A stretch of 64,000 nt of DNA from Argyresthia goedartella (Eukaryota > Arthropoda > Insecta > Lepidoptera > Argyresthiidae). The stretch's first letter is position 1, and the number at the start of each line of letters is the position of its first letter. The DNA lies in assembly GCA_949825045.1 (NCBI GenBank), contig OX463807.1:38522749-38586748 (forward strand), given 5' to 3'. The position numbers and the translations under genes were made by a program. Positions 53,900-64,000 of the stretch are shown piece after piece. Below the pieces are notes generated by a model, which saw nothing but the letters and a program-made list of their open reading frames with translations, was not told the origin of the DNA and did not search any database.

Positions 53900-55800
53900 T
53901 AGGTATACTTAAAAGTAGACAAAATTTATATGAATTATATAGTGAAAAACAATGGAATCATAGTGAAGAGTTCAGGGATAAAGTAAAAAAGTACTCAAAA
54001 ATCTTTAGAAAAGTTTGTCAAATTGCAAAATCAAGTTATATCAGATCTAAAATAAGAAAAAGTGATAACAAAATTAAATCAACTTGGGATATAATTAAAA
54101 GCGAGACTGCAAAGGCCAGTATCAAAAATAATGAAAATGAATTAAAAATTAATGATATTACTTTCAAAAATGATATTGAAAATCGTTAGCTAAAGCGTTA
54201 TTTATTTTTTACTGACATCCTAATCTCTACTACAAAGTCTTTAGACTCTTCCAAAGTAGTCGCTGAATATTTGCTAAAATACTATGTACCTAGATGTGAA
54301 AATCAATTCTCGTTGGATTATGTAGATGATAAAGATATTATTGAAGCCTTTAAATCATTAAATGTAAGGAAAACTGCAGACCTCTGGGATATTTCTGTTC
54401 ATGTTGTGAAGCCCCTAATAAATGTTATTGCACTTGATTTATCTTTCATATTTAATGCATCTATTGAATCTGGCGTGTTTCCTGATTTATTGAAACACAG
54501 TAAAATAGTACCTTTGTTTAAATCGGGTAGTACATCTGACCCTTCTAACTTCAGACCGATATCGGTATTGCCTACATTTAGTTTTTAAAAAAGTTATTTT
54601 AAATCAACTTCTTACACATTTCAACACCAACAACATGCTCCACTGTAAGCAATTTGGTTTTAACTTATCTAAGGTTATTTAATTTGTCTAAGGTTTTTGG
54701 TTGCGTTGACCATGGGACATTGATCAGGGACAGGGATAACTCTTTAGATCTTCTCTCTTCTTATTTAAATGACAGGATACAGAGAGTTGACATTAATGGA
54801 AAACGACATGTTGTTACTATGCGTGTACCACAAGGTTCCATACTCGGGCCATTCCTGTTTTTAGTTTATATTAATGACCTGCCACATCTTGTCAGAGATA
54901 ATCATGAGATTGTACAGTCTGCAGATGACACTTCACTTTTGTTTAAAATGAAACGAAGCAGTTTGAACTTTGATGATGTGAATATTGCAATCTCAAAGGT
55001 AGTCAATTGGTTTAGTGCCAATAATATTTTACTGAACAATAACAAAACTAAATGTATTCGGTTTATACTCCATAATGTTAAACAAGTCTCGGCTAATGTT
55101 AAAGGTGAAAATTTAGAAACTGTAGATAGCACGATATTCCTAGGAAGTACCTTAGATAATAAGCTTTAATGGGGCCCACACATAGATAAGCTATCGAAAA
55201 AACTCAGCTCCGCAGTTTATGCAGTCAAACAAATCTGTCTTTTTACGGACGAAACAGCTAGACTAGTTTACTTCAGTTAGTTCTACTAGCAGTATGCCGT
55301 AAGACATAATGCAACTTCCATAGCATTATGTCTTACAGCATAGAGCTGTGGAGGAACTCTGCAGACATCAACATAATAATTGTGCTGCAAAAGAGGGCTG
55401 TTCGTGCAATCTACAATGTGGGTCCCAGAGACTCAGTGCGTTGTAAATTTAAGGAAATTATCATTATGACAGTGCCGTGTCAGTATATTTATGAAAACCT
55501 AATGTAAGTCCAAAAAATATTGATAAATTTCCTAAGAATAGCGACAGGCACGATGTCAACACTAGAAATAGGAATTAACTAGCTATACCTACTACTAGGC
55601 TACATAAGGTTAATGTATCTTTTAAAGGGCAATATATTCGCTTTTACAACAAAATCCCAATTGAGTTACAAGAATTGTCTGAAAAATAAATTTAAAAATA
55701 TTGTTAAAAATCACTCGTGTAAAAAGGCTTACTACAAAATATCAGATATGCAGAAGACAAGAAAGCTTGGGAAGGTGTTTGCTCCAATTCTGTAAAAAAT
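53900..55800 (+). pseudogene. Reverse transcriptase and C-terminus (copy F)
   Basis: 54271-54588 holds LNVRKTADLWDISVHVVK, LKHSKIVPLFKSG and FRPISVLPTFS. 54654-55169 holds FGCVDHGTLI, RVPQGSILGPFLFLVYINDLP and SADDTSLLF, with the catalytic DD kept but Phe before it changed to Ser. A piece between these (about 100 bases, present in copy G) is lost. C-terminal parts to 55800 are in three frames. Confidence 0.78.
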
Positions 55801-56119
55801 AACGTATAAAGCTGAAAGTTTCTAGTCGCCTCTTTGCCTCCAGCATCTAAAACATTGAGGTGACGGAATTCAAATTGATTTCTATATTTTCCTAGACCTT
55901 ATATACGTGTTAGTTTAAGATTTGACATTCTCCAAATTTAACCTATGTGTTTCTTATGGAAATAAACTCTTTTTTAATTTTGAATTTATAGAATAAACTC
56001 TTAAAACCATTGAAATTGTTTTATTGTAAATTATATGACCAGTTGCTGGTATTTTTTATATATTTTTTAAAAGGAATAGGTATTAGGGCAAGATTTAAAA
56101 TGCAATATAATATACTTCC

Positions 56120-56365
56120 TTGGACACTATTTACACACATTGATCTAGCCCTAAACTAGGATTCCCTATATCTTGGATAATATACAACGATATACAAACT
56201 TATATATATATAAATATTATACTTATATAGATAAACAACCATGACATAACCAGGTATAAACATTCATTATCATCAAACAACTATTTGCCCCCACCGGGAC
56301 CCGAACCCGGGACCCTTGGCTTCGTAGGCAGGGTCACTGCCGATTCGGCCATTCGGGTCGTCATA
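56120..56365 (-). mobile_element. tRNA-derived SINE, minus strand
   Basis: Head on the minus strand: AATGGCCGAATCGGCAGTG (A-box region), GACCCTGCCTACGAAGCCAAGGG, then GGGTTCGGGTCCC (B box). The body has AATGAATGTTT and TATCGTTGTATATTATCC, and ends near GGAATCCTAGTTTAGGGCTAGATC. Shares head and body with 58427-58675 and 7125-7300. Confidence 0.8.
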
Positions 56366-57670
56366 TTATAGCAAGATTTTTTAAAGCTAAAATGCGCTAT
56401 TGAATTACAAAGACGGTATTTTGTGTTTTGAGAACCAATATCCTTAATTGTTACAGAAGTCAGTGATAATAATTTGTTTACGATTCCGTCGCGATGCGAG
56501 GTAATCAAACTCACGCCGACGCCACTAAGAAGCGATTGCATCATATTAGCGAAATAGATAAGTAACGGCGTGCTTCAGCTGGAATTATTTCGAAACTAAC
56601 CAAACCAATCAATGGTTCTATCTATCCCAGTCTTTAAAATTTTGAAAACAACTGTTAGTTCTATAAGTGTTAATAGGAATAGTTTAGAGATTTAATAATT
56701 AGACGTGTTGATTTATGTACATTTAATGAGGATCATGCATGTTACATCCAATCGTGTTAGGTCTTTCCTCATAATTTTAATATGATTTTAAGGTCGCGAC
56801 GACTTTTGTCAAATACTATTTTCATCAAGCGCTTTTTGGTCAAGTACTTTAATCGTCAAACCCTTTTTCCGTCAAGAATGGTTTTCGTCTAGGCCGCTTT
56901 TGTATCCTTTAGTTACCTTCAGTTCTAAATGATGCTGATACGTACCTAACCTATATACTAAAAGTTACTAGACCAGCTTATAAGAGTTAAATGTGTAGAT
57001 ATGTCTATTATTCACCACGTGTTTTAATAGTTACAGATAGAATAATAACACTGACATTAATAAAAACAGTATCAAATTGTAAATGTATCCCCTGTTTTGT
57101 GACGGTCGCCAAGACCATCGCGGCGGATAACTTCCAATCTCATCTTGAACATTTTATAACTTGTTAATAAAGAGCGGATATTATGTTTCGCCATATTTTA
57201 CAGGCTGTATTTAGCCCAGCCTAATTGCGGCAGGCATTTTCGAACGTTTATGGTTCCTCTATCCAAATTTTCAATAATCTTCTCAATCTTTGCATTCTCA
57301 ATTAAGAACAAAAATATATTATTTTAAATTAGATTTAAGTCAAAGTTTTTATCAGTTATCACATGAAAAATATTCAAACCAGTTTGTATACTGCTTAAGA
57401 GTTGCTCAGTGTCTTATGGCTATAGCTATGTCTTAATGCAATTATATAGCCTGTTTTATTTATTTAGATAACTGTTTTGTGATAGTTAATTGTCGCGAAA
57501 CATATAATAAGGACTTGGCTGAACGACTGCCTCAGCAATGTACAAAGACTTCTCACTAGCCAATAGCATTTCAATATTAGGTAATTCATAAATTACTGCG
57601 TCTCTATTTATTTTGTAGAACTTGTATGAAATAATTAAATAATTAGTAGTTGTTTACTTTGTTTTTCCAG
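56366..57670. other. No gene recognised
   Basis: AT-rich, many stops. Repeated GTCAA words (56810-56890) form a loose array. It could be intron if the exon at 57671 is real. Confidence 0.4.
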
Positions 57671-57733
57671 GAACGGTTTGCAAATAACATCGACAGCCAG
57701 CGGCTATCGGACTCAGACAAGCTTGGACGTTGA
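57671..57733 (+). CDS. Candidate terminal exon, plus strand (weak)
   Basis: A consensus acceptor TTTGTTTTTCCAG ends at 57670. In phase 0 the sequence reads ERFANNIDSQRLSDSDKLGR then TGA; GC content falls right after the stop, which favours this frame. Another phase stays open for 32 codons. No matching donor or upstream exon was found, so this may be chance. Confidence 0.3.
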   Translation, partial: ERFANNIDSQRLSDSDKLGR

Positions 57734-58426
57734 AAATATGTTTAAGCAAAGAGTTTCGTTTATTTGAGAAAATAAGATAGAAACTAGCGATATCTATCTA
57801 TCTAAATATGCAAAAGTCACGATGTTATTAGAGCTTGCTAAACCGGCTATAAACGTTTATGAAATCATCTTGAAGTTTGTAGAGGTATAGAATATTGAAA
57901 GTTTTACTGTTTTTTACATTTTCGTGCCATTTTTTTAATAACCTTTCATTTAACTACTCTATAAATAAACAATAACGAACAACTACAATTTACTTTACAA
58001 ATTATAGGTATGTTATATTCTATGCCTACTACTACTCGTATCTTCTAAGTTCTATTTGGTGTAATATTTGTATTGAATAAATTTTACAGAAAACAACTGC
58101 AAATGAAATTGCTCTCACAGGATTTTTACGATTTTATGTTCAGAATTCAGACAGAAGTTCTGATACGTTTGAAACATGAAATACTGATATCCTGCCTTTT
58201 ATAATAACGTATCGCTAGGTACTCTGCCTTTATATAGCTGGGTCAGTCATTCATACATCGATTTTCCAATACCCTTGAAATTAATTCCCTTAAAATTTGA
58301 GTTCTATATGAGTTTCTAAAAGTTGCGGCATAACTTAATTATCATAAACCTTAGATCGTCGATGCAAAGCAGATGACGTCAACGGATTTGTAGCATTCGC
58401 TAATTTATGTATGGTTTCTTAATTGA

Positions 58427-58675
58427 CGACCGGTTTAGCCTAGCGGGTAGTGACCTTGCCTATGAAGCTGATGGTCCTGGGTTCGAACTCCGCTAAGGCA
58501 AATATTTGTCTGCTGAGAATGAATATTTGTTTCTTAGTCTTGGATGTTTTCTATGTATTTATATAAGTGTGTTAGATACATCGTCGTCTAGTACCCATAA
58601 AACAAGCCTTGTTGAGCTTACTTTGGGCCTTGTTCGATTTGTGTAAGCTTGTCCTCTTGTATTATTATTATTATA
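58427..58675 (+). mobile_element. tRNA-derived SINE, plus strand, complete-looking
   Basis: A box TTAGCCTAGCGGGTAG (58445-58460) and B box GGTTCGAACTC (about 58481-58491) are correctly spaced for polymerase III. The body contains TCTTGGATGTTTTCTATGTATTTATATAAG, and the 3' end is an ATT repeat (58660-58675). The best preserved of the three copies of this family. 57734-58426 before it holds nothing recognised. Confidence 0.85.
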
Positions 58676-58756
58676 ATTCTACCGAATTTTGCAACAGTAT
58701 CGCATTCTCTAAATAAATGTAACTTTTAATATGTAATTTAACTGATTTTAATATGT

Positions 58757-58895
58757 CTAAAGCCCATTAGCTATAAAGCGGTATAGTATAAGCACAATTC
58801 TCCGATTAACTTTGAAAACTCCATACAAATGTGTATGGAGTTGTCAAAGTTAATCTGAGAATAGTCCTTATCCGCTTTATAACTAGTGGCACTAA
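58757..58895. repeat. Long imperfect palindrome (MITE-like)
   Basis: The left half (TCTAAAGCCCATTAGCTATAAAGCGG...CTCCGATTAACTTTGAAAACTCCATACA) is mirrored by the right half (TGTATGGAGTTGTCAAAGTTAATCTGAGAATAG...CCGCTTTATAACTAGTGGCACTAAAG). Arms are about 65 bases with scattered mismatches. It has no ORF. A foldback element or the hairpin of a small-RNA-like transcript. Confidence 0.75.
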
Positions 58896-58984
58896 AGACT
58901 ACCCAGATTTTCCTAAGAATAATACGTTTACCTTACAGATGGACGCTTTAAAGTTAGAATTAGGTGCCGCACAGTATTGGAAAG

Positions 58985-60555
58985 TTATTGAGATCTCTGG
59001 GATATTTCTGTTCATGTTGTGAAGCCCCTAATAAATGTTATTGCACTTGATTTAGCTTTCATATTTAATGCATCTATTGATGCTGGCGTGTTTCCTAATT
59101 TAATGAAACACAGTAAAATAGTACCTTTGTTTAAATCGGGTAGTACATCTGACCCTTCTAACTTCAGACCGATATCGGTATTGCCTACATTTAGTAAAGT
59201 ATTTGAAAAAGTAATTTTAAATCAACTTCTTACACATATGTAAACAATTTGGTTTTACACAAGACAAATCAACTAGTGATGCCAGTATTGAGTTAATATC
59301 ACATATATATGATGCCTAGGAGGAGTCGCATGATGCTCTAGGAGTATTTTGCGATTTGTCTAAGGCTTTTGATTGCGTTGACCATAGGACATTGATCAGG
59401 AAATTACATCACTATGGAATTAGGGATAACTCTTTAGATCTTCTCTCTTCTTATCTAAATAACAGGATACAGAGAGTTGACATTAATGGAAAACAATCTC
59501 CAGGGTCTGTTGTTACTATGGGTGTACCGCAGGGTTCCATACTCGGGCCATTCCTGTTTTTGGTTTATATTAATGACCTGCCACATCTTGTCAGAGATAA
59601 TCATGAGATTGTACTATTTGCAGATGACACCTCACTTTTGTTTAAAATGAAACGACGCAGTTTCAACTTTGACGATGTGAATAATGCAATCTCAAAGGTA
59701 GTCAATTGGTTTAGTGCTAATAATCTTTTACTGAATGATAACAAAACTAAATGTATTCGGTTTATACTCCCCAATGTAAAACAAGTCTCGGCTAATGTTA
59801 ATGTTAAAGGTAAAAATTTAGAAATTGTAGATAGCACGGTATTCCTAGGAATCACCTTAGATAATAAGCTTCAGTGGGGCCCACACATAGATAAGCTATC
59901 AAAAAAATCAGTTCCGCAGTTTATGCAGTTAAAAAAAACCGTCTTTTTACGGATGTGGAAACAGCTAGACTAGTTTACTTCAGCTACTTCCATAGCATTA
60001 TGTCTTACGGCATACTGCTGTGGGGGAACGCTGCAGACATTAACATAATATTTGTGCTGCAAAAGAGGGCTGTTCGTGCAATCTACAATGTGGGTCCCAG
60101 AGAGACACTGCGTTGTAAATTTAAGGAAATTAATATTATGACAGTGCCGTGTCAGTATATGTATTAATGAAAACCTAATGTACGTCCACAAAAATATTGA
60201 TAAATTTCCTAAGAATAGCGACAGTCACAATGTCAACACTAGAAATAGGAATAAACTAGCTATACCTACTACTAGGCTCCATAAGGTTAATGTATCTTTT
60301 AAAGGGCAATGTATTCGCTTTTACAACAAAATACCGACTGAGTTACAAGAATTGTCTGTAAATAAATTGAAAAATGTTGTTAAAAATCACTTATCTGAAA
60401 AAGGTTACTACAAAATATCAGATTATGTAGAAGTCAAGAATGCTTGGGAAGGTGTTTGCTCCAATTCTGTAAAAAATAACGTATAAAGCTGGAGGTTTCT
60501 AGTCGCCTCTTTGCCTCCAGCATCTATAAATTGAATTTTGAATTTTGAATTTCGT
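58985..60555 (+). mobile_element. 5'-truncated CR1/Jockey-group copy G
   Basis: Starts at CTCTGGGATATTTCTG inside the RT fingers and ends with a tail of TTGAATT repeats at 60530-60555. Sister of copy F and less decayed. Confidence 0.85.
58990..60486 (+). pseudogene. Reverse transcriptase and C-terminus (copy G)
   Basis: Fingers at 59000-59243 (LMKHSKIVPLFKSG, FRPISVLPTFSKVFEKVI). After a frameshift, 59356-59900 has AFDCVDHRTLI, GVPQGSILGPFLFLVYINDLP, VLFADDTSLLF and VFLGITLDNKLQW, all catalytic positions kept. A slip in an A run near 59905 and a TAA near 60167 break the C-terminal part (VYFSYFHSIMSYGILLWG, then IRFYNKIPTELQEL to KNAWEG). Confidence 0.85.
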
Positions 60556-60614
60556 GTTGTTAATATTACAAGTGCGAGTATAACAGTATTTGTATTTCTC
60601 ACGTCATTCGTGTC

Positions 60615-60632
60615 GAGGAACAATTGTTCCTC
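60615..60632. repeat. 18-bp perfect palindrome
   Basis: GAGGAACAATTGTTCCTC, just after copy G. No other copy seen. Confidence 0.6.
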
Positions 60633-60689
60633 ACGTACAAATAAAGAGTTGTCTCGGACTGAAACTTTTATAGACTTTTAGAGAAACAC

Positions 60690-61375
60690 TGAGGCGTGAT
60701 TGTGTATTGTAAGGTTTTTGAAAAACCTAGCGCCATCTATCATGAGTTTGTTATGTAATATTGTAGAAATGCGTAGTTAGTTCAATGTTGGAAATACAGG
60801 TGGCGGTCGATCGACTTTAAATTCCAGATGGTTTTAACTCAAAATAGAAATGTATTCACTATAATTGCAATAAGTTGTTTGATATAGAAAACAAATGAGT
60901 ATTATTTTATTTTGAATATTTTATGATGTTATAAATTCTAATTCTAGTTGAACTTTGTCATATAAAATAAACAGTGTGTATACGGTGTAGACCAGTAACC
61001 AATCAGAGCACTGGGGTTTCGAAAGGAAATGAAACGAACCAATCAGAATGACTCGCGGAGTTTTACATTGTGGTTTGGCGAGCATGCCTTGAGTAGGACT
61101 CTTGGTGGGAATAGATAATATAAAGTGATGGGTCGAGGTGAAAGGGCTCTCTTTTGGTTACTGGTCGTCGAGTGAAATGGTAGTTAAAACTCAAATTATA
61201 TTTTCAGAAATGTGTTAATTATTCTTTTGTGTTAGATGTTTTCTGATAGTAACTTGCCCGAGTTGGGTAATATCGATATTACCCCTATTGTAAGCAAGGA
61301 AATAAAGACTGAAATGTAAAGATACTACGTGTTATTTCCTGCTATAATCTCCGATATCCCAAGAATAGATAGAGA
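60690..61375 (+). other. LTR-like promoter/polyadenylation block
   Basis: The block holds two CCAATCAGA words (60999 and 61039 regions), TATAAAG at 61119-61125, and AATAAA at 61301-61306 with GT-rich sequence beyond, the order of an LTR. A 13-base inverted pair (GACCAGTAACCAA at 60990-61002; complement at 61154-61166) surrounds the promoter, and a 20-base perfect palindrome lies at 61265-61284. LTR ends and target duplication are not clear, so a host promoter cannot be excluded. Confidence 0.4.
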
Positions 61376-62429
61376 TAGACCTAAGCGACCTAGGACCTAG
61401 ACTTCCGGCTGCCGAAGCGATCATGCGCAAGTCATCGACGAGAAAGATTATTTATAGTTCTAAGGCTTGTAATTTTAAGTTTTGTTTTGCGTTCATGCGG
61501 CGGGTTTTATTTTACGGTATTCAAATTCGTCAATTTAATGAGTTTTCAATTAATTCGTCCTCGTGATTTACTTTAAATGCATTTTGCGCAGACTTTTAAA
61601 TTACCAGGCTTTCTTTTTCTGATCTTATTCTTGTTTGTCTTTTAGCTAAATGATTAAATTACGTAATTGATGTTATGGAGGTAGGGAGACTAAACATAAT
61701 TATTTGGGTTTATGTAACAAAACAAGTATCTGAAATTTGTATTACTACAAATAATTACGTTATTTCCTTCTCACTCTTGAAATACCTAAATACTTATAAA
61801 ACTATCTAACAAACTAAATATATTTTTAGTGAGGCTGTTTTGATCTTTCTATTCTATTAATTTATACTAAAATAAGTTATTACTAATTAATGTTAAATAG
61901 AATTTTTAATCCTAAATAAAATATTGACCGTCTATCATGTTGGTTGGCCTACCTAACTTTATATTAAATGACAAACATTTTCTAATTCCATATAGCATGT
62001 AGATTGACGTGGTTACTTGGTCATTCACAAAACACACACATACAAATTTACTCTACAAGAAGCTGACATTACTAAAAGAACACTCTACTAGATTATACAT
62101 GGCCTAAGGTTTATTAGCAGTCATTCTACCCTTCTGAAATGCCTCCGATTCAGAAGTTCGATCATTCTTACTGCATTGGAATTCGAACGAACTTTCCATT
62201 TTCCAAAGGCTGTCACTGCTTTGAGTACTATCTGGTTCATACCTTTGTCGTAAACACATAGTGCCTAGACTTCTTCTTACTCATGGACTACTCGGAACTA
62301 CTCTCATACCCCGATTAAAAGATGGATTTGTACAATTCGGATTGATTTGACATTGTAGTACAGAACCTGGTCGCATCATTCAGGGACGCTCATCGCCCCT
62401 GTTTAGAGTGAAGTTTACTTCGCTGTAGA
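61376..62429. other. No gene recognised
   Basis: AT-rich with no open frame. 62100-62400 has codon-like stretches on the plus strand with stops, perhaps a decayed pol segment, unassigned. Confidence 0.35.
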
Positions 62430-62705
62430 ATGCCTGTGGATGGCCTTAAATCCGTTACAATCAAACCTATACACACGCTACATTATCAATCTAGTGACCT
62501 AAGTAGTTACGCTGAATTTACATGTCTTAAAACTAATTTATATATAAAATATCTGGATGAACATCCACATGGTTACGGAATAAAACTTAAGAGACGTGTC
62601 TCTCAAGATAACCTCAATACCGAGTATGTGCAAATAAAAAATATCCCGCAACCGATCAACAAACATGTTGGACTGATGGAAGAGAGAAATCACAATGTCA
62701 AATAA
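62430..62705 (+). other. Unassigned 91-codon open frame
   Basis: Starts ATG, MPVDGLKSVTIKPIHTLHYQSS, ends HVGLMEERNHNVK. No recognisable domain, signal sequence or repeat. It follows degraded codon-like sequence, so it may be part of a decayed element. 62706-62959 shows nothing. Confidence 0.2.
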
Positions 62706-62959
62706 TATAAAAATATATCCTTAATAGTCTTTATGTAGTTGATTGGCAGGGAAACTAACTCGAGAGGGATTTGAGTAGATTCAGACGATCTCTAGGTGCT
62801 GGTGTATTCAGTTGGATAATTCCAGGTTTTCAGCAGTCTTAAATATTGCAGTCACGTAGATTGTATATGGGAATGTGTTGGAGGAGGAAGACTCAAAACC
62901 GATGAAAGATAACGCCAAAAGCGTACTAATGAACACATAGCTAACCCTATGTTTTCTTA

Positions 62960-63645
62960 TAAATTGTGCTTACTTTTATTGTGGGTTCACGCTGCGAATG
63001 CTAATAGTATATTTATTCTGCAGAAACGGGCTGTTCGTGCAATTTATAGATTAGGGCCTAGAGTGTCACTGAGGGAAAAGTTTAAAGAAATCAATATTCT
63101 GACATTTGTGTCTCAATATATCTATGACAATCTTGTGTATGTAAAAAGAAATATAACTAATTTTCAGAAGTACAGTGATATACACAATTTTAATACTAGA
63201 AATAAAGACAAGTTGGTTGCTTATGTAAGCCGACTACATAAAATTAGTAATTCTTTTAAAGGCAATTATATACGCTATTACAATAAGGTCCCTACTGATA
63301 TTAAAAACTTACCTTTGGACAAGTTTAAAATAATAATAAAACAGAAATTGTATAAAAAAGGTTACTATAGGATATCTGATTACTTAGAGGACAGATGTCC
63401 ATGGGAATAGATTTTTTGAGTAACAGGCTGTTTCGATATATAATTAGCATTCATTTTGTAATTTGACAATATTTTATTTAAAAAAGGAAACGCAAAAGAT
63501 GCGACGACTGTAGAGTTTCTTCGGTGAGCTCTTCTCCACAGATTTCGCCATTGTGTTAGTGAACTCACCCAAAAAAATGTAATGACGGATCTAAGTGATG
63601 TAACAACATCCTATGGAAATAAATGATTTTTGATTTGATTTGATT
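62960..63645 (+). mobile_element. 5'-truncated CR1/Jockey-group copy K, plus strand
   Basis: Starts within GILLWGHAANAN, ends with ATTTG repeats at 63628-63645. ORF2 end and 3' UTR are nearly the same as in the copy at 16905-17860. Confidence 0.85.
62979..63410 (+). pseudogene. Non-LTR ORF2 C-terminal end (copy K)
   Basis: WVHAANANSIFILQKRAVRAIYRLGPRVSLREKF through RISDYLEDRCPWE, stop at 63410. Open throughout. Compared with 17143-17697 only a handful of residues differ (for example NYIRYYNK for NCIRYYNK, KKGYYRI for KQGYYRI). The ATG at 62949 lies in flanking sequence and is not the element's start. Confidence 0.85.
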
Positions 63646-63701
63646 TGCTTATAATATTGACTGATTGTAAACACTTTTTATAAAGTTTAAGCTTATTTTG
63701 C

Positions 63702-63813
63702 TTAGCTAAATCTAACTTCATCTGTCTTGAGTCCGTAGAACTCGGTTGACCACCACTGGTGTTGGGCGGGGTTGTGGGGACCCTGGAAGCCGTGGCCCTT
63801 CTGGCCGTGAGCT
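63702..63813 (-). CDS. Candidate terminal exon, minus strand (weak)
   Basis: On the minus strand GGTTTTTGCTAG is a fair acceptor. After one base finishing a codon the frame reads AHGQKGHGFQGPHNPAQHQ, continues WWSTEFYGLKTDEVRFS and stops at 63702-63704, where GC content falls. Gly/His/Pro-rich start and aromatic end look protein-like, but no family was recognised. Another frame stays open longer into AT-rich sequence and seems less likely. Sequence 63814-64000 has no recognised feature. Confidence 0.35.
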
Positions 63814-64000
63814 CTAGCAAAAACCTTCCTTTATAAACACATGTAATCGAAATCTCTTTTAAATGTTTTTTTACTTGGAATTTATTCTAATAAGTCACCT
63901 ATATTCATCACTGACTGAGGAACCTCTTAAAGATACTGTTTAACCAAAAACACTCTAAAAATTACTTTAGGTTATTACTATCACAACGTCTACAGTCCTA

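Larger units (their letters stand above)
52930..55995 (+). mobile_element. CR1/Jockey-group non-LTR copy F, decayed
   Basis: On the plus strand: endonuclease, linker, RT and C-terminus in pieces, followed by a 3' UTR (55800-55960) and a weak tail. It is of the same family as copy G (58985): 54379-54590 and 59000-59200 are nearly the same. Its left limit, near 52930, is uncertain. Confidence 0.75.

Noticed and set aside
1..64000. CRISPR arrays, operons, rRNA genes, replication origins
   Set aside because: None seen; tandem arrays here have units and contexts typical of eukaryotic repeats, and the coding signals are transposons and spliced exons.

Overview
This window looks like nuclear DNA of an insect, most probably a moth or butterfly (Lepidoptera). 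It is AT-rich, has introns with GTAAGT donors, and is almost entirely built from nested and decayed transposable elements. The mix fits Lepidoptera: CR1/Jockey-group non-LTR elements, one RTE end, tRNA-derived SINEs, and the dispersed repeat that begins CCAAGTGCGAGTC and ends near GGGTTCCGTA. There is no bacterial-style operon and no intact tRNA or rRNA gene. Species cannot be told from the sequence alone.

Layout. 0-4 kb: end of a Ty3/gypsy pol gene (integrase), a probable LTR/promoter tract, then a decayed RNase H piece. 4-8.4 kb: RT scrap, SINE, hairpins, little else. 8.4-13.4 kb: nearly full CR1-like element on the minus strand (PHD finger + coiled coil + SGNH-type domain, then endonuclease + reverse transcriptase). 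15-18 kb: a GC-rich C-terminal RT-element fragment with a CCHC motif and nuclease-like residues, interrupted by a short CR1/Jockey copy. 18-23 kb: dispersed repeats and palindromes. 23.6-36.4 kb: a nest of a plus-strand CR1 copy, a minus-strand copy, and a large minus-strand non-LTR element whose otherwise open ORF2 is split by a complete Tc1/mariner element with 740-bp inverted termini and an intact DD41D transposase. 36.4-38 kb: remains of an LTR element with a tRNA-Trp primer site on both sides of its internal piece. 38-42.4 kb: more CR1 copies. 42.6-49 kb: SINEs, an RTE end, tandem arrays and an unusual MITE-like family. 49.7-52.2 kb: a second DNA transposon, with 120-bp inverted ends, a 3-bp target duplication and a 343-residue ORF combining FEN/XPG-like motifs with an eight-cysteine cluster (Academ-like). 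53-64 kb: three more non-LTR copies, SINEs, an LTR-like promoter block.

Host genes are nearly invisible, but three very short GC-rich minus-strand exons (52349-52380, 48428-48472, 44470-44538) have good splice sites and join in one open phase. They suggest that 44-52 kb is intronic sequence of one host gene read on the minus strand. Two further single-exon candidates (57671 plus; 63702 minus) are weaker.

Nearly all element genes are broken by isolated nonsense codons or frameshifts. The best preserved are the mariner transposase, the Academ-like ORF and the ORF2 of the large element near 32-35 kb. Names of families rest on visible motifs, not on database searches.
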